From positions 1,302,001-1,366,000 of the forward strand of contig JAMWFC010000046.1 of assembly GCA_027475525.1 (NCBI GenBank): a stretch of 64,000 nt of DNA, written 5' to 3'. Numbering within the stretch: the stretch's first letter is position 1; each line of letters opens with the position of its first letter. This DNA comes from Macrolepiota albuminosa (Eukaryota > Basidiomycota > Agaricomycetes > Agaricales > Agaricaceae). Shown in pieces: positions 1-11,047 of the stretch. The notes under the pieces are model-generated. The model ran no database searches. It was not told the DNA's origin and saw only the letters and a program-made list of their open reading frames with translations. The position numbers were made by a program, and so were the translations under genes.

Positions 1-847
1 CTCGATAAAAAAGCTTGATGAGACGATCCAACTGAGACCTATTGAGAGCAGCCTCGAGTCCTAATTCTGCAACTTCAAAATCAAGACGTGAGTTAAAAGG
101 TCGCCATGGCTCAAAATCTGGAAGCGGCTTTGGTCTTTGAGGGAAACAATCATGATAAGACCCTATTTTCGCCTGAATACCAGAATGTGGATGATACTCA
201 ATCTTGAAAAGCTCCTCTAAATTGCTGGGTGAACTGTGAATATTCAATTCCGAATCCGCAGCCTTTATCAACAAGTTAAATCAAAGCCAGTTATTCAGTA
301 TTATTTTATAGTCAAGCAACAAATTGTACTTACCTCTCGTTCATCTCCAGATTCAAAAGCAGGCACCATATTGAATGCACCACCCGATTCAGAATCAAAA
401 CCGTTTGCTGTAGCCAGAGAATTGATGATTTATATTACCGTCGGTCAATTTGAAAGAGTTAACATTATATTGAGTGGAGCGCACCTGTTAACCAAGGCTC
501 AATGTATGAATCATTGATTTTGGAATGGTCCCCCGATAGAGACCCTCTGTCAATGATTTGAAGTCGGTCTCTAAGGTCTGGGCATTGATTGTTATCTCCA
601 GAACCTGGACCTATTAGAATGTCAGATATGACATTTAAATTATGAGCTTCTGAGTGTAAGTTAAGTGCTTCCCTGTACCTTGCAACAAGTCAAGACGCTC
701 AAAAAACTCTGCATTCAGACGTGCGTCGGCTTGTCGCTTCAGACACGCCTTCCTATGCGTCCCAATTCCTCGGCTTTTGCAAGTCTCTCCACAAGTTTCG
801 CACCGTGTGTGACCGTATGGAGTTGGAGGTCGAGGGGGAGCATCCAT
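1..847 (-). CDS. Plavaka-type (CACTA-like) transposase, N-terminal part, runs off the window
   Basis: Four exons join in one open frame on the minus strand: 847-679, 610-485, 407-334 and 262-1. All introns are GT-AG. The protein starts MDAPPRPPTPYGHTRC and carries a C2H2-like finger near its N-terminus, with cysteines at CETCGETC and then H and C at THRKAC. It is followed by an acidic linker, HPHSG, and the block PWRPFNSRLDFEVAELGLEA, which I recognise from the Plavaka transposases common in Agaricomycetes. The DDE catalytic core would lie left of the window. The family moves DNA by cut and paste. No stop or frameshift is seen in the visible part, so this copy may be young. Family assignment is from memory of conserved blocks, not a search. 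Confidence 0.8.
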
Positions 848-967
848 ATTAGTGTGTTAATAGTCAATCTGATAAAAACGACACAATGTTTAATGATTCA
901 GAGACAGTGAGAATTATTATAATGATTAAACAATAGTAATTATAAATGTAAGGTTGGGTTAAGGTCT

Positions 968-1016
968 TGATCACTTTTGACGAGGGCTCCATCAAAGCCC
1001 TCGTCAAAAGTGATCA
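968..1016. repeat. Perfect 20-bp inverted repeat, probable Plavaka terminal repeat
   Basis: The arms at 968-987 and 997-1016 are exact reverse complements separated by nine bases. Each arm contains CACTTTTGACGAGGGC, so the structure opens with CACT and closes with AGTG, the end signature of CACTA-like elements. It lies about 120 bp upstream of the Plavaka start codon. The right arm may be the true element end and the left arm a subterminal inverted copy. That reading is inference. Confidence 0.6.
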
Positions 1017-1167
1017 TTTTCCCATGTTAATGCTAACTTGAGGGCGGTCTTTTGACATCGAGGAGCCACCCAGGTGTATCTAATCAGGCCCGATTAAGAA
1101 GGCCTGACAATCTGATTTGACCTGATTCGGTTTTGGTCCTGATAAGACACCCGGCATTTTTCCGACA

Positions 1168-1230
1168 CGGTCACGCGCACGCGTGACCAACGTGTATTGA
1201 CGACTGAAGGCGATAAGCGACGGCTAGCTA
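1168..1230 (-). repeat. B2 copy of the split direct repeat
   Basis: The 63 bases are identical to 1839-1901. They contain a 9-bp inverted repeat, GGTCACGCG, with a two-base CA spacer before its complement. This could be the recombinase core site, which is inference. Confidence 0.8.
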
Positions 1231-1264
1231 CAAGTACAGATATATACAGGGTGAGGTGGGAGGG

Positions 1265-1802
1265 TTGACGAAACGAGAATAAAGTACACTAATAAAATAC
1301 TGGTGAAAATCGTGAGTGAGAGACCGACGCGACCTTCCCATCGCGTACTTACTTTAGATATTTCGTCTCGTGGTACTGCGAATGCAGGGAGGTTTTTAAG
1401 ATGACGAAATATCTAAGGTGAGAGGTGAGCCCGGCTCACCGGGTGGTCATGAATGGGAAGTCTCACCGATAAAATGTAGATAAAATGAAAATAAAAAACA
1501 AGAATGATAATGATACACAAACTAAAAGATGAGCATGGATGCGGTGAGAACGGCAAGGTGAGAGAGCGCCAATGCGCTCACCTGGGCGGACAAAGGGGGA
1601 AGGGGGAAGACGAAAGAAAGGACCGCTGGAATGTCTGAGACCGTGCGCCATACTGATCACACCACGGCATCTGCCAAGCCCTGGCGCCGTGCCGAGATCG
1701 GCTTGCAGTCTGAAGGGATGAGAGGTGCGGGTGAGAACGGAGAACTGGCACGCAGAGGCCTCCGAAAATGCTCGCCACCTACGGCACTCGCCTTTACGCC
1801 GA
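1265..1802 (-). repeat. A2 copy of the split direct repeat
   Basis: The 538 bp match 6396-6933 with at least one substitution (T/C in CCGAAAAYGCTCG). An internal 14-bp inverted repeat is formed by 1354-1367 (TTAGATATTTCGTC) and 1403-1416. Open frames across the repeat are identical in both copies and look incidental. Confidence 0.85.
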
Positions 1803-1838
1803 CCTCTGCAGTTGAAGTTCAAATAAGTAGCGCCAGAC

Positions 1839-1901
1839 CGGTCACGCGCACGCGTGACCAACGTGTATTGACGACTGAAGGCGATAAGCGACGGCTAGCT
1901 A
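1839..1901 (-). repeat. B1 copy of the split direct repeat
   Basis: Identical over 63 bases to 1168-1230, including the palindromic GGTCACGCG-CA-CGCGTGACC motif. It lies between the recombinase gene and A2, as expected for Ngaro-type elements. Confidence 0.8.
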
Positions 1902-2036
1902 AAAAGAGGTGAAGAGGTGAGAGGCGGGGAGGCGGTGGTGAAGAGATGGTGCGGGAGCTGAGCCAAAGGAGAGAAGATATTGGTTTTTATGATAATGAAG
2001 AGAGGTGAGAAATTAAACAAAGTAGAAATGAGGCTG

Positions 2037-3098
2037 TTATGGCCGAGAGTGGTGAAGTTCGTGAATGGAGCTGAGAGTTTCGTGATTGTGAGATGTAAAC
2101 GAGCAATGGTGATGGTTTAGAGAGGCCAATTGAAGTGCAGCGCGCACGGAGGGGTTATCTCTGACATATGACTTCCATGCTTGAGAAGTCCAACGCCCAA
2201 TCGCCATGATGACATTCTCCGATAGACCCAAGGAAGCGTAGTATGTCGCACCACCGGCTCTGGGAGAGTGACCTCCGTATGTCCTGTTGAGAAATGAAGA
2301 GAGCTTGGAATCGAACCAAGCTCTTGTGGGAATAGAACCGTCATGGCGTAGAAAAAGAGCGAACTTCGCACCGTGTATAGCGTCGTGACGAGCTGTGTAT
2401 TCATGAAGGAGGGTTACTGGGTCAGCCACCTTGTGATGAGCGAACATGACTTGGGAGCCCGTGAAGAAACGATCAGTTTTGTGATAGGGTAGATCATAGG
2501 AAGCGAAACCATGTGAAAAGCGTAAGGATGAACGCTTGACTATTTTTCTCCAATCTAGTGAAGCCTTTGTTTTAATGACGAGTTCACCGGAATGATGACA
2601 CGCATAGAAAGCACAAGACATTAATGTGGCAAAGAGGAGATCGTCAAAATCTTTTGAGAGTCATGCTTGTGTGACAAATCTTTCGAGATGCAATGGACGT
2701 AACGGAAGCTTGCGATGAATCGGGTCAGCACGAATCTTCTTCGATCCTCTGATTGCAGCTTTAACGAGGGGGTGTGCTCTGTTGGTGTCAAAGTCAGGGT
2801 AGATGTTTCGAAGGAAGTGACCGACGCCTGAAAGGTATTTCGGCCCTGAAGCTATATATCTGGAGGTAAATGCAATATATTTTGATAACGTTTGTGGAGT
2901 GGGGTCGATGGGAAGATTATGAGAAGAACAGAAAGCAATGTAGTCCCGAGCTCCTGTGGAATAGCAAGAGGCAGTTGATTTTTCGATTGATTCAGATTGT
3001 ACATGCAAAGTCCATGCATCGAGATCTGCGCTGGACATTGGTTGGCGAGCTGTTTTCCGAGACGACTCGCCAAGGACATTCAAAAGGACTTGTTCCAT
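2037..3098 (-). pseudogene. Tyrosine recombinase of the Ngaro-like element, interrupted by an in-frame TGA
   Basis: The frame runs from ATG at 3098 to a TGA at 2663-2661, then continues in the same frame to 2037. The first part (145 residues) holds a SAM-like core-binding domain. The second holds the catalytic domain with HSPRAGGAT (H-x-x-R box), GRWTSQAWKSYVRDNP and the likely nucleophile Tyr in SYVRD. The first catalytic arginine would be expected in the ACHHSGELV block, where I see histidine instead. The stop could derive from CGA by a CpG transition, and the His from CGT. The start overlaps the RT ORF stop by 19 bases. No convincing intron removes the TGA. Readthrough cannot be excluded, but loss of the arginine argues for inactivation. 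Confidence 0.75.
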
Positions 3099-5035
3099 CG
3101 CGCCGTGAGCAAGTCTCTAGGAGGCTCGAAGTCGTAGACACGGTGAGCAGGGAATTGACGGTGGAAATCGTCAAAAAGAAGACGTGAGAGAAGATCAGCT
3201 CGCGTGTTGTCCTTACCTGCTATGTGACGAACGCGCAGATCCATACCGGTATGAATAATGATACCTGCTGCAGCCTTGATCACGGAGTTGTGCGCGTCTT
3301 TGGCTGCTCCTAGAGAATTGAAAACCGCAACGGAGTCAAGACTGTCTGTAAATATTAGCACCCTTTTTGGGGGATGCTCAAAAGACGCCACGTGGTGGAT
3401 GCCAGAAAGAATAGCGAGAAGCTCCAAAAAGAAAATATCCACTCTGGGGCTTCCCGGATCGGGGTTGAGTTGGTAAACGAAGCCAGATCCTGCGTAGACA
3501 AATGCAAGGGCCAACTTTAGACTGGCATCGGTCCAGAGGACAAAATCCGCTGAGGAATCATCCCAATTAGTTGCGTCAAGAAACCTTATACCTATGGCTG
3601 AAGGAAGGACTTTAAGAAGCCAATTCATGTCATCCATTACTTCACGATTAAGGAATGCGCCAGCATGCATTGTCGATTTAGAGGCAATCTTGCGGTATAA
3701 CGATGATAGCGCTGGACGACCCCACGGAAGAACATTGAGCAACCAATTGAGATGACCTGCCAAACGTTGCCAGGATCGTAGGGGAGGACGGCGGTTAGGT
3801 GTAGTCATGAAATCCTTGATTTTCCCGATGATGTCAGATATCAAATCATCAGTGAGAGATATTGTGCCGCGGTTGATGTCAACCCAAAAGCCTATGATTT
3901 TTAGGCACTCTCCGAATTCTTGCTTCTTCTCATCCCATGGGCAGCCAATGTGGTCCCAGAGAATGAGGAGTTGGGCCTGGTGTTTCGGTCTAAATCTGCC
4001 TTTGAACATGACCATGTCTGAGGCATGGTCCCATGAGAAAAAATCATCCATGAAATCATGCAGATCGAGAATGTCTAGTTTAGTAATGGCTATCCAGCAC
4101 ATGAGGCCTGCGACGGCGCACCAACAACGGGGTGAAGCACGATTGCCAAAAACAAGACGATGTACAATATACCACACACCATCGACTTTGACGAGCTGCC
4201 TTAGCTGCCACAGAGGGTGAGCCGGTAGGTTGAGAAAGGCACTAGACACGTCAGATTTCCAGGTTACCAAGGTAGCAGAAGGATTTCGGCGTTTAGCGTT
4301 GTATAGGACTTGACCGAAGGTTCTCATGTCGTCATACGTAACCTTTGCCTCGCTTCTGGATATATTGCTGTTTAAACCCGAAGCAGTGTGGTCCGTTACC
4401 ACTCGCGGTTTGTTTTTCTGCCATACCATGAACAGCGGCGACGATTTCATGCCTGGGAGAAGGTGAGTAATGTCAACCGGATCAGACCATCTTTTAGCAT
4501 CGACTTCCTTGTCCCTAAAATCTCGGATCGCAGCAAGGTCCATGTCTTCCGTCGAGTAGTTGTCAAGAGGATCTGTGTCTGAGGAGCTCCAATCACCGTC
4601 ATCGAAAGGCCAGAAGCCTTCTCTAAGGCCTCTCATGACTGAGGAAACAAATGGTCTATTGGGATGGTCCCAGAGCATCGCTTCGAAAGCATCTATATTA
4701 AAAGGTGTTTCAACTCGAATATGATTTTTCATGTCGACAAGAGTTTTTTGAATTATCGGGTCTAATATCAACTGAGTCGGAGGTGATGGGAGTGGTGATG
4801 CAATTTCGGTGTCTCTCGCCGATGGCGACATTGGAGAAACGAGGGACGAACTATTCCAAACAAAACCCCTGCGGAAACGGGGAGCACTCAAAGAGGATGA
4901 TTCACGCGGCCGTTTCTTGGCGGTACTGAGAGATATGGGGCCACGATTTAAAGCCTCTTCAACTTTACGTGTCGAGACCTCCCGTTGCTCGATGAGATTG
5001 ACGTCGTGCTCGGAGTCTGGATAAGCAGTCTTCAT
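3080..5035 (-). CDS. Reverse transcriptase-RNase H ORF of the Ngaro-like element
   Basis: From the ATG at 5035 the ORF encodes 651 residues. The RT domain shows VVTDHTASGLN, WKSDVSSAFLNLP and the catalytic box HDFMDDFF. RNase H follows with WTDAS, FLELLAIL, IFTDSLDS and the end motif HIAGKDNTRADLLSR. These are the RT-RH blocks of the DIRS order. The frame stays open upstream to 6346 across the whole gag ORF in the other frame. I place the start at 5035 because sequence before it has no recognisable domain and mirrors the gag frame. The first 71 bases overlap the end of gag, so expression probably uses frameshifting or reinitiation. No stop was found in the RT-RH domains. Confidence 0.85.
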   Translation of the reverse strand: MKTAYPDSEHDVNLIEQREVSTRKVEEALNRGPISLSTAKKRPRESSSLSAPRFRRGFVWNSSSLVSPMSPSARDTEIASPLPSPPTQLILDPIIQKTLVDMKNHIRVETPFNIDAFEAMLWDHPNRPFVSSVMRGLREGFWPFDDGDWSSSDTDPLDNYSTEDMDLAAIRDFRDKEVDAKRWSDPVDITHLLPGMKSSPLFMVWQKNKPRVVTDHTASGLNSNISRSEAKVTYDDMRTFGQVLYNAKRRNPSATLVTWKSDVSSAFLNLPAHPLWQLRQLVKVDGVWYIVHRLVFGNRASPRCWCAVAGLMCWIAITKLDILDLHDFMDDFFSWDHASDMVMFKGRFRPKHQAQLLILWDHIGCPWDEKKQEFGECLKIIGFWVDINRGTISLTDDLISDIIGKIKDFMTTPNRRPPLRSWQRLAGHLNWLLNVLPWGRPALSSLYRKIASKSTMHAGAFLNREVMDDMNWLLKVLPSAIGIRFLDATNWDDSSADFVLWTDASLKLALAFVYAGSGFVYQLNPDPGSPRVDIFFLELLAILSGIHHVASFEHPPKRVLIFTDSLDSVAVFNSLGAAKDAHNSVIKAAAGIIIHTGMDLRVRHIAGKDNTRADLLSRLLFDDFHRQFPAHRVYDFEPPRDLLTARWNKSF

Positions 5036-6359
5036 TGTCCTTAGCTCTATGTTTGTTGCCACACTCGCAGCAAACACCGTGCCGACAATTGTTCGCACAC
5101 GGCTCAACATGGCAGAAACCCAGGTTCCAATTCTGGCATACCGTCGTTGCCCGCCTCTTGTTCGAGGTAAAACGGAAATTTGCAGTTCTCTTAAGTCCGA
5201 TCGACGAATGTGATGCTGAAGCTGAGACACCAATGAGTTGAGAGAGAAGAGGGCCATGAAGTTCATTCTGATCATTAAGTTTGAATGGATTCCGGGCATA
5301 TCTGTCTTGCGTGTCTGCATCGAAGCGAATTGCCAATGGAGCGGCTCCAGGAGAGGAGCGGAAAAAATCAATGATTCTGCTTCGGTACGAGGCCAACTCC
5401 GCCTTGCGGTGAGGATAAAAAGCAACAACACCGTCCATCCAGGCATCATAAGTTCGAGACCAATCGGATTCCGATAGAACAGGGCGACGGGCAGTAGCGT
5501 GATCCTTTCTAACGATAGAGAAGCCACCAGCAAAATCTTTTGCTTCGTCGTTGTGATCATAACCCTTTTCCAAAGTTGCGTAAAGCTTTTCAAAATCGAC
5601 ATAATGGTCGAGGATAATAAGGCACCAAATAGACCTGGAAATGGGGTCCTTAAACTTCTTAAGCTGTGCGACATTGACCAGAGAGTCAATAACTCTTTCT
5701 TTGCCATATTCTTGACGAAGCTCCCATGTTTTCGATAGATGCGGGTCAAAAGAAACTTCGTCTTGGAAACAAGCCAGATGAGGTGTGATGGCCAACACGG
5801 AGGGGATGACTGTAGACTCTGAGCTCTCTTTGACTCGCAGATCTGCCTCAGGAATGCCGATAGTCTGAGAGGAAGGATTGAATCTCGTTTCCTTTCCAGA
5901 CGGTTCAACCTGATTGAATAAGGCAGCCCAAGCTGCTGATTCAATAGCTTGAGCATGGGATGTCGCTGAAGGAAGGCCGGAACTCTGGTCGAGGAGAGTC
6001 GCACTCCGATCAGGCTCAGGCAGATCGGCTGCAACCAGGGGAGCAGACGAGGAGCGAGAATGGCATAGAACGGGTTCCGCTCGAGCTTTAGCTTGACGAA
6101 TTTCAAGACGCCGTTTTGCAGCTTCAATATAGTCCTGGGCTTCGTCTGACCTAAATCCTGACCTTTGTAGGGAAAGCACAAGGTCGGTGAGGCTTCGCGC
6201 TCCTTCAACAGTCTCATCAACAAGTTTTTGGGCAATCTCTGACTTCTCTCGGATCGATTCAAGGGAACGATCTTCAAATTGAGCACGAGACTCGGATTGA
6301 GTACGAGTCTGTCGAATACATGTTTCACAGCGACAGGAAGGGGCATTATCGAAGTTCAT
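4965..6359 (-). CDS. Gag-like ORF of the Ngaro-like element
   Basis: This 464-residue ORF starts just inside repeat A1 (6396). The N-terminus has a Cys-rich start (SCRCETCIRQTR), then a probable coiled-coil stretch rich in Glu, Arg and Ala. Around residues 390-435 there is a Cys/His cluster with CQNWNLGFC, CANNCRH and CCECGNKH, fitting one CCCH finger plus a second knuckle, typical of nucleic-acid-binding Gag of fungal DIRS elements. Its role would be RNA packaging into particles, inferred from position and zinc motifs. The end overlaps the RT ORF in another frame. Confidence 0.75.
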   Translation of the reverse strand: MNFDNAPSCRCETCIRQTRTQSESRAQFEDRSLESIREKSEIAQKLVDETVEGARSLTDLVLSLQRSGFRSDEAQDYIEAAKRRLEIRQAKARAEPVLCHSRSSSAPLVAADLPEPDRSATLLDQSSGLPSATSHAQAIESAAWAALFNQVEPSGKETRFNPSSQTIGIPEADLRVKESSESTVIPSVLAITPHLACFQDEVSFDPHLSKTWELRQEYGKERVIDSLVNVAQLKKFKDPISRSIWCLIILDHYVDFEKLYATLEKGYDHNDEAKDFAGGFSIVRKDHATARRPVLSESDWSRTYDAWMDGVVAFYPHRKAELASYRSRIIDFFRSSPGAAPLAIRFDADTQDRYARNPFKLNDQNELHGPLLSQLIGVSASASHSSIGLKRTANFRFTSNKRRATTVCQNWNLGFCHVEPCANNCRHGVCCECGNKHRAKDNEDCLSRLRARRQSHRATGGLDT

Positions 6360-6395
6360 AGATAATAGATGATGATGACGAGTGTAGCGAGTAAA

Positions 6396-6933
6396 TTGAC
6401 GAAACGAGAATAAAGTACACTAATAAAATACTGGTGAAAATCGTGAGTGAGAGACCGACGCGACCTTCCCATCGCGTACTTACTTTAGATATTTCGTCTC
6501 GTGGTACTGCGAATGCAGGGAGGTTTTTAAGATGACGAAATATCTAAGGTGAGAGGTGAGCCCGGCTCACCGGGTGGTCATGAATGGGAAGTCTCACCGA
6601 TAAAATGTAGATAAAATGAAAATAAAAAACAAGAATGATAATGATACACAAACTAAAAGATGAGCATGGATGCGGTGAGAACGGCAAGGTGAGAGAGCGC
6701 CAATGCGCTCACCTGGGCGGACAAAGGGGGAAGGGGGAAGACGAAAGAAAGGACCGCTGGAATGTCTGAGACCGTGCGCCATACTGATCACACCACGGCA
6801 TCTGCCAAGCCCTGGCGCCGTGCCGAGATCGGCTTGCAGTCTGAAGGGATGAGAGGTGCGGGTGAGAACGGAGAACTGGCACGCAGAGGCCTCCGAAAAC
6901 GCTCGCCACCTACGGCACTCGCCTTTACGCCGA
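6396..6933 (-). repeat. A1 copy of the split direct repeat (5' end of the element)
   Basis: Direct 538-bp copy of 1265-1802 at offset 5131. It should carry the promoter for the minus-strand ORFs, since gag starts 37 bases downstream of its inner end. No target duplication is visible outside 6933, as expected for this class. Confidence 0.85.
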
Positions 6934-7842
6934 TTTGTCAAACTCTGAGATCGTTCCTTGTCTATGTGATTCCACATATCTCAACTAACGCACCACTAAA
7001 ATGCAAGCCGAAAAAACAGGCATTTTTACATCTCTAAATGGTCTAACGTTGAGGAGGGTGATCCGTGGAGGTTATACCTTATCGTCATGTTAACTTTCTT
7101 AGTGGGTGTTGCTTGTCATGGCGTATTCACTTCCTAATATGATTGTTATGCTAGAGATTAAGCCCTCGATGCCGGTAGCCGTGCTGAAGTACATGTAATT
7201 TGACATGTCGTCAAGTCCAGTACCGCAGTACCGTACCGTTGATCCTATCGCTCATCGTGTTTCTCGGATACTGGCGTTTATTCGGTAGGACCAGTCAGTG
7301 TTTCCCATCACGCTTGACCAGAAACAACCATCGACGGTCTAATCCCTCCCATTGGCTGAGGACAGTGGTTGGAGCGATGCCGAGACAGTATATACTCTAA
7401 TGCCTTTCTGGAATTAAGAAGGATTAAAGCATTTATATCACCTTTGAACAGGACAGCTTTTGTTGTATATACATACCCATAATCAGGTCCTATGTGTATA
7501 TACTGACCCAAGGTACAATACAGAGCTATTGAAGTAGGTACTTAAAGTTGTCTAGTGACATGACCAAGCGGCGAGAATTAGACTGTTGCGCGTCAACGCA
7601 TCTCCGTATATCTTCTTCAAAACAAAACATCCTCTCTAGTACAATGACCCTTTTCAGAGTCACGTTGGTGTTACGCATCCCCTGGCGTCCAGGCCAGGAC
7701 CATTGATCAACGTTTCACAACTAAATTAATTTCACTACGGGAAACTTCGACCACAACATGCATTAGCACATTGCTAGCTAAGGCTTGGTTTTCCTGTGAA
7801 TCATATCCCATCTACATCAATTGCAAACTTCCCGCGTGCACT
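6934..7842. other. Intergenic sequence upstream of the kinase gene
   Basis: No gene or repeat is recognised. Open frames in this stretch are under 70 codons and show no domain. The proximal part should hold the kinase promoter, but no clear TATA box is seen. Confidence 0.5.
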
Positions 7843-9423
<1,581 letters not shown>

Positions 9424-10335
9424 TTGTGGATGCTTGCTGGATGTCGAGCCGGTCGCGCTAAGATATCTGACACACCAGACTGAATGTAGCCGAGTCTCAA
9501 AGGTCACTGCCCTACTTATATCACATAATGAACTCCTACTACTATATGTACTACTACTACAACGGAAACTTGAGGTCTCCAGCAAGATTGTCTAACAACA
9601 GATACAGATATACCACTCGCAACGGAGTTAAAATACTGTCAGCTTCAATATACATGCCAATCTGAGGCCTGCGGAAGTGTCTCTTTGTTTTCACCATGCA
9701 TGCTCGTTATACACACTGAGCGCTACGGTTTACCTCATTAGTAGCTTTGACTCGTAGCGTTGGTGTACTCTCAACATCGGATGCGGAATCGACCGTGGAC
9801 TTTTCGACATTGAGTTCGCCGTCCTGTCCGCCATCCCGCCACCCTACTCGACTAGGTTGTTTAGTGATTGTGTTGAATTCGAACTTAGTTTTTCTGGTGT
9901 GGAACGAATGCTGAGCATGACGAGGGAAATGGCGAAGGGGTCACAGTGAGCAAAAGCCGGATGCACTTGTAAAGATGCTAATACTCATAAGCTCATGAAG
10001 GCGGCATCCTTGCAATAGATGGCATGATCTGGGTTTACACCTGGGTAGAGGTGTACAAAATCAGGTTGAACAGGGATCAATTTTGTGTGTTTACTTCAAG
10101 TGAGGAGTTTTAGATAGAGTAGCCTGTCGAGTAGATGGACTCCTGAGTTCGGATAGCAAAAGAAGTTCGGAGAGATGTAATTGCGAACCTTGTCCTAAGC
10201 ATTCTCCGCTATCTTGTCCAAGAATACCAACAAAAAGGAGTACCTGTCAGTAGCAGACCAAGTCAACGTTGCTCTAAATTCATATATCTTGGTCCAAAGT
10301 AACCATACACTTGTAAACTGCAAACGAATGGGTCA
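9424..10335. other. Intergenic sequence downstream of the kinase gene
   Basis: No gene, RNA or repeat is recognised. The sequence contains only short frames. Confidence 0.5.
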
Positions 10336-11047
10336 AGAAGCCATTTCATACACTTTCTTGTCATGCAATACAACACACCGGCCAACCTGAAGCATCTTCC
10401 AAGGAGGGACAGAACAAGGTCACACGTTCTATGCCGCATAAAGAGACGTTAAATTAGAAAATACATGTGGGGATATCGCACCAGAAGTGGAAAGGTCAGA
10501 TAGTGCACAAATAGACTTCTGATCCATACAAACCTTGAAAAAGGACGTGGAAGGCTGGTGTTGTGACTGCCTTGAGACCCCGCTACATCACACGAGTTAT
10601 GAACGTAACGTAAAACAAATTCTTGATCTAATCCCAAGGCAGCTTGGGCATGTGAGTCTTGCATCATTATATAGGAAAATTGCGTTTAGCTGAAAAAAGG
10701 ATTACTTGACGGATGATGACGGAAACCGTGAGTCAATCCTTATCAAGCGCTAGTCCTTTTCACCTATTAACGTTCACTTTGCTGCGAAAGGAAACTCCAC
10801 TCACAAAGTATCAATAAGATAGGAATGTAGTTGGCCTTGGCAGCAACGGCCTTGTTTAGTTCAACAGGGTTAGAATACCTCAAGTAATCTGACAAGTTTT
10901 GCAGACCAGTGCAGTGAGCAAAATTTGTGTCGTTGATGTTTTACCGACCAATTTTGAAGAAGACCCACATTGCGCAGTATTTGAAGGGGTAAAGAACCAA
11001 TAATCGGACAAATCTTGAAGATTCAGAGCTGAAACGGAGGAATAAAG
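10336..11047 (-). repeat. Segmental duplication copy A (matches 44320-45752)
   Basis: Blocks at about 10336-10555 and 10561-11047 are nearly identical to 44320-44690 and 45255-45752. Copy A lacks about 165 bp and 550 bp that are present in copy B. Minus-strand frames include MMQDSHAQAALGLDQEFV and SSVSALNLQDL, repeated in copy B, so the unit probably derives from a spliced gene. I do not recognise the protein. Confidence 0.7.

Larger units (their letters stand above)
1168..6933 (-). mobile_element. Ngaro/PAT-like tyrosine-recombinase retrotransposon with split direct repeats
   Basis: In minus orientation the order is repeat A1 (6933-6396), gag-like ORF, RT-RNase H ORF, tyrosine recombinase, repeat B1 (1901-1839), repeat A2 (1802-1265), repeat B2 (1230-1168). 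This A1-ORFs-B1-A2-B2 arrangement defines the Ngaro/PAT branch of DIRS-order elements, which integrate through a circular intermediate and make no target duplication. A copies are 538 bp and almost identical, which indicates recent insertion. A gap of 36 bp separates B1 and A2. The recombinase has a premature stop, so this copy is probably non-autonomous now. Confidence 0.85.

Noticed and set aside
1463..1861. 132-residue minus-strand ORF, with a twin at 6594-6977
   Set aside because: It lies within the A direct repeats of the Ngaro-like element and has no domain; duplication explains the two copies.
3080..6346. A single 1088-residue ORF starting at 6346
   Set aside because: Its first 435 or so codons lie out of frame over the gag ORF and show no domain; I annotate RT-RH from 5035 and report the overlap as a finding.
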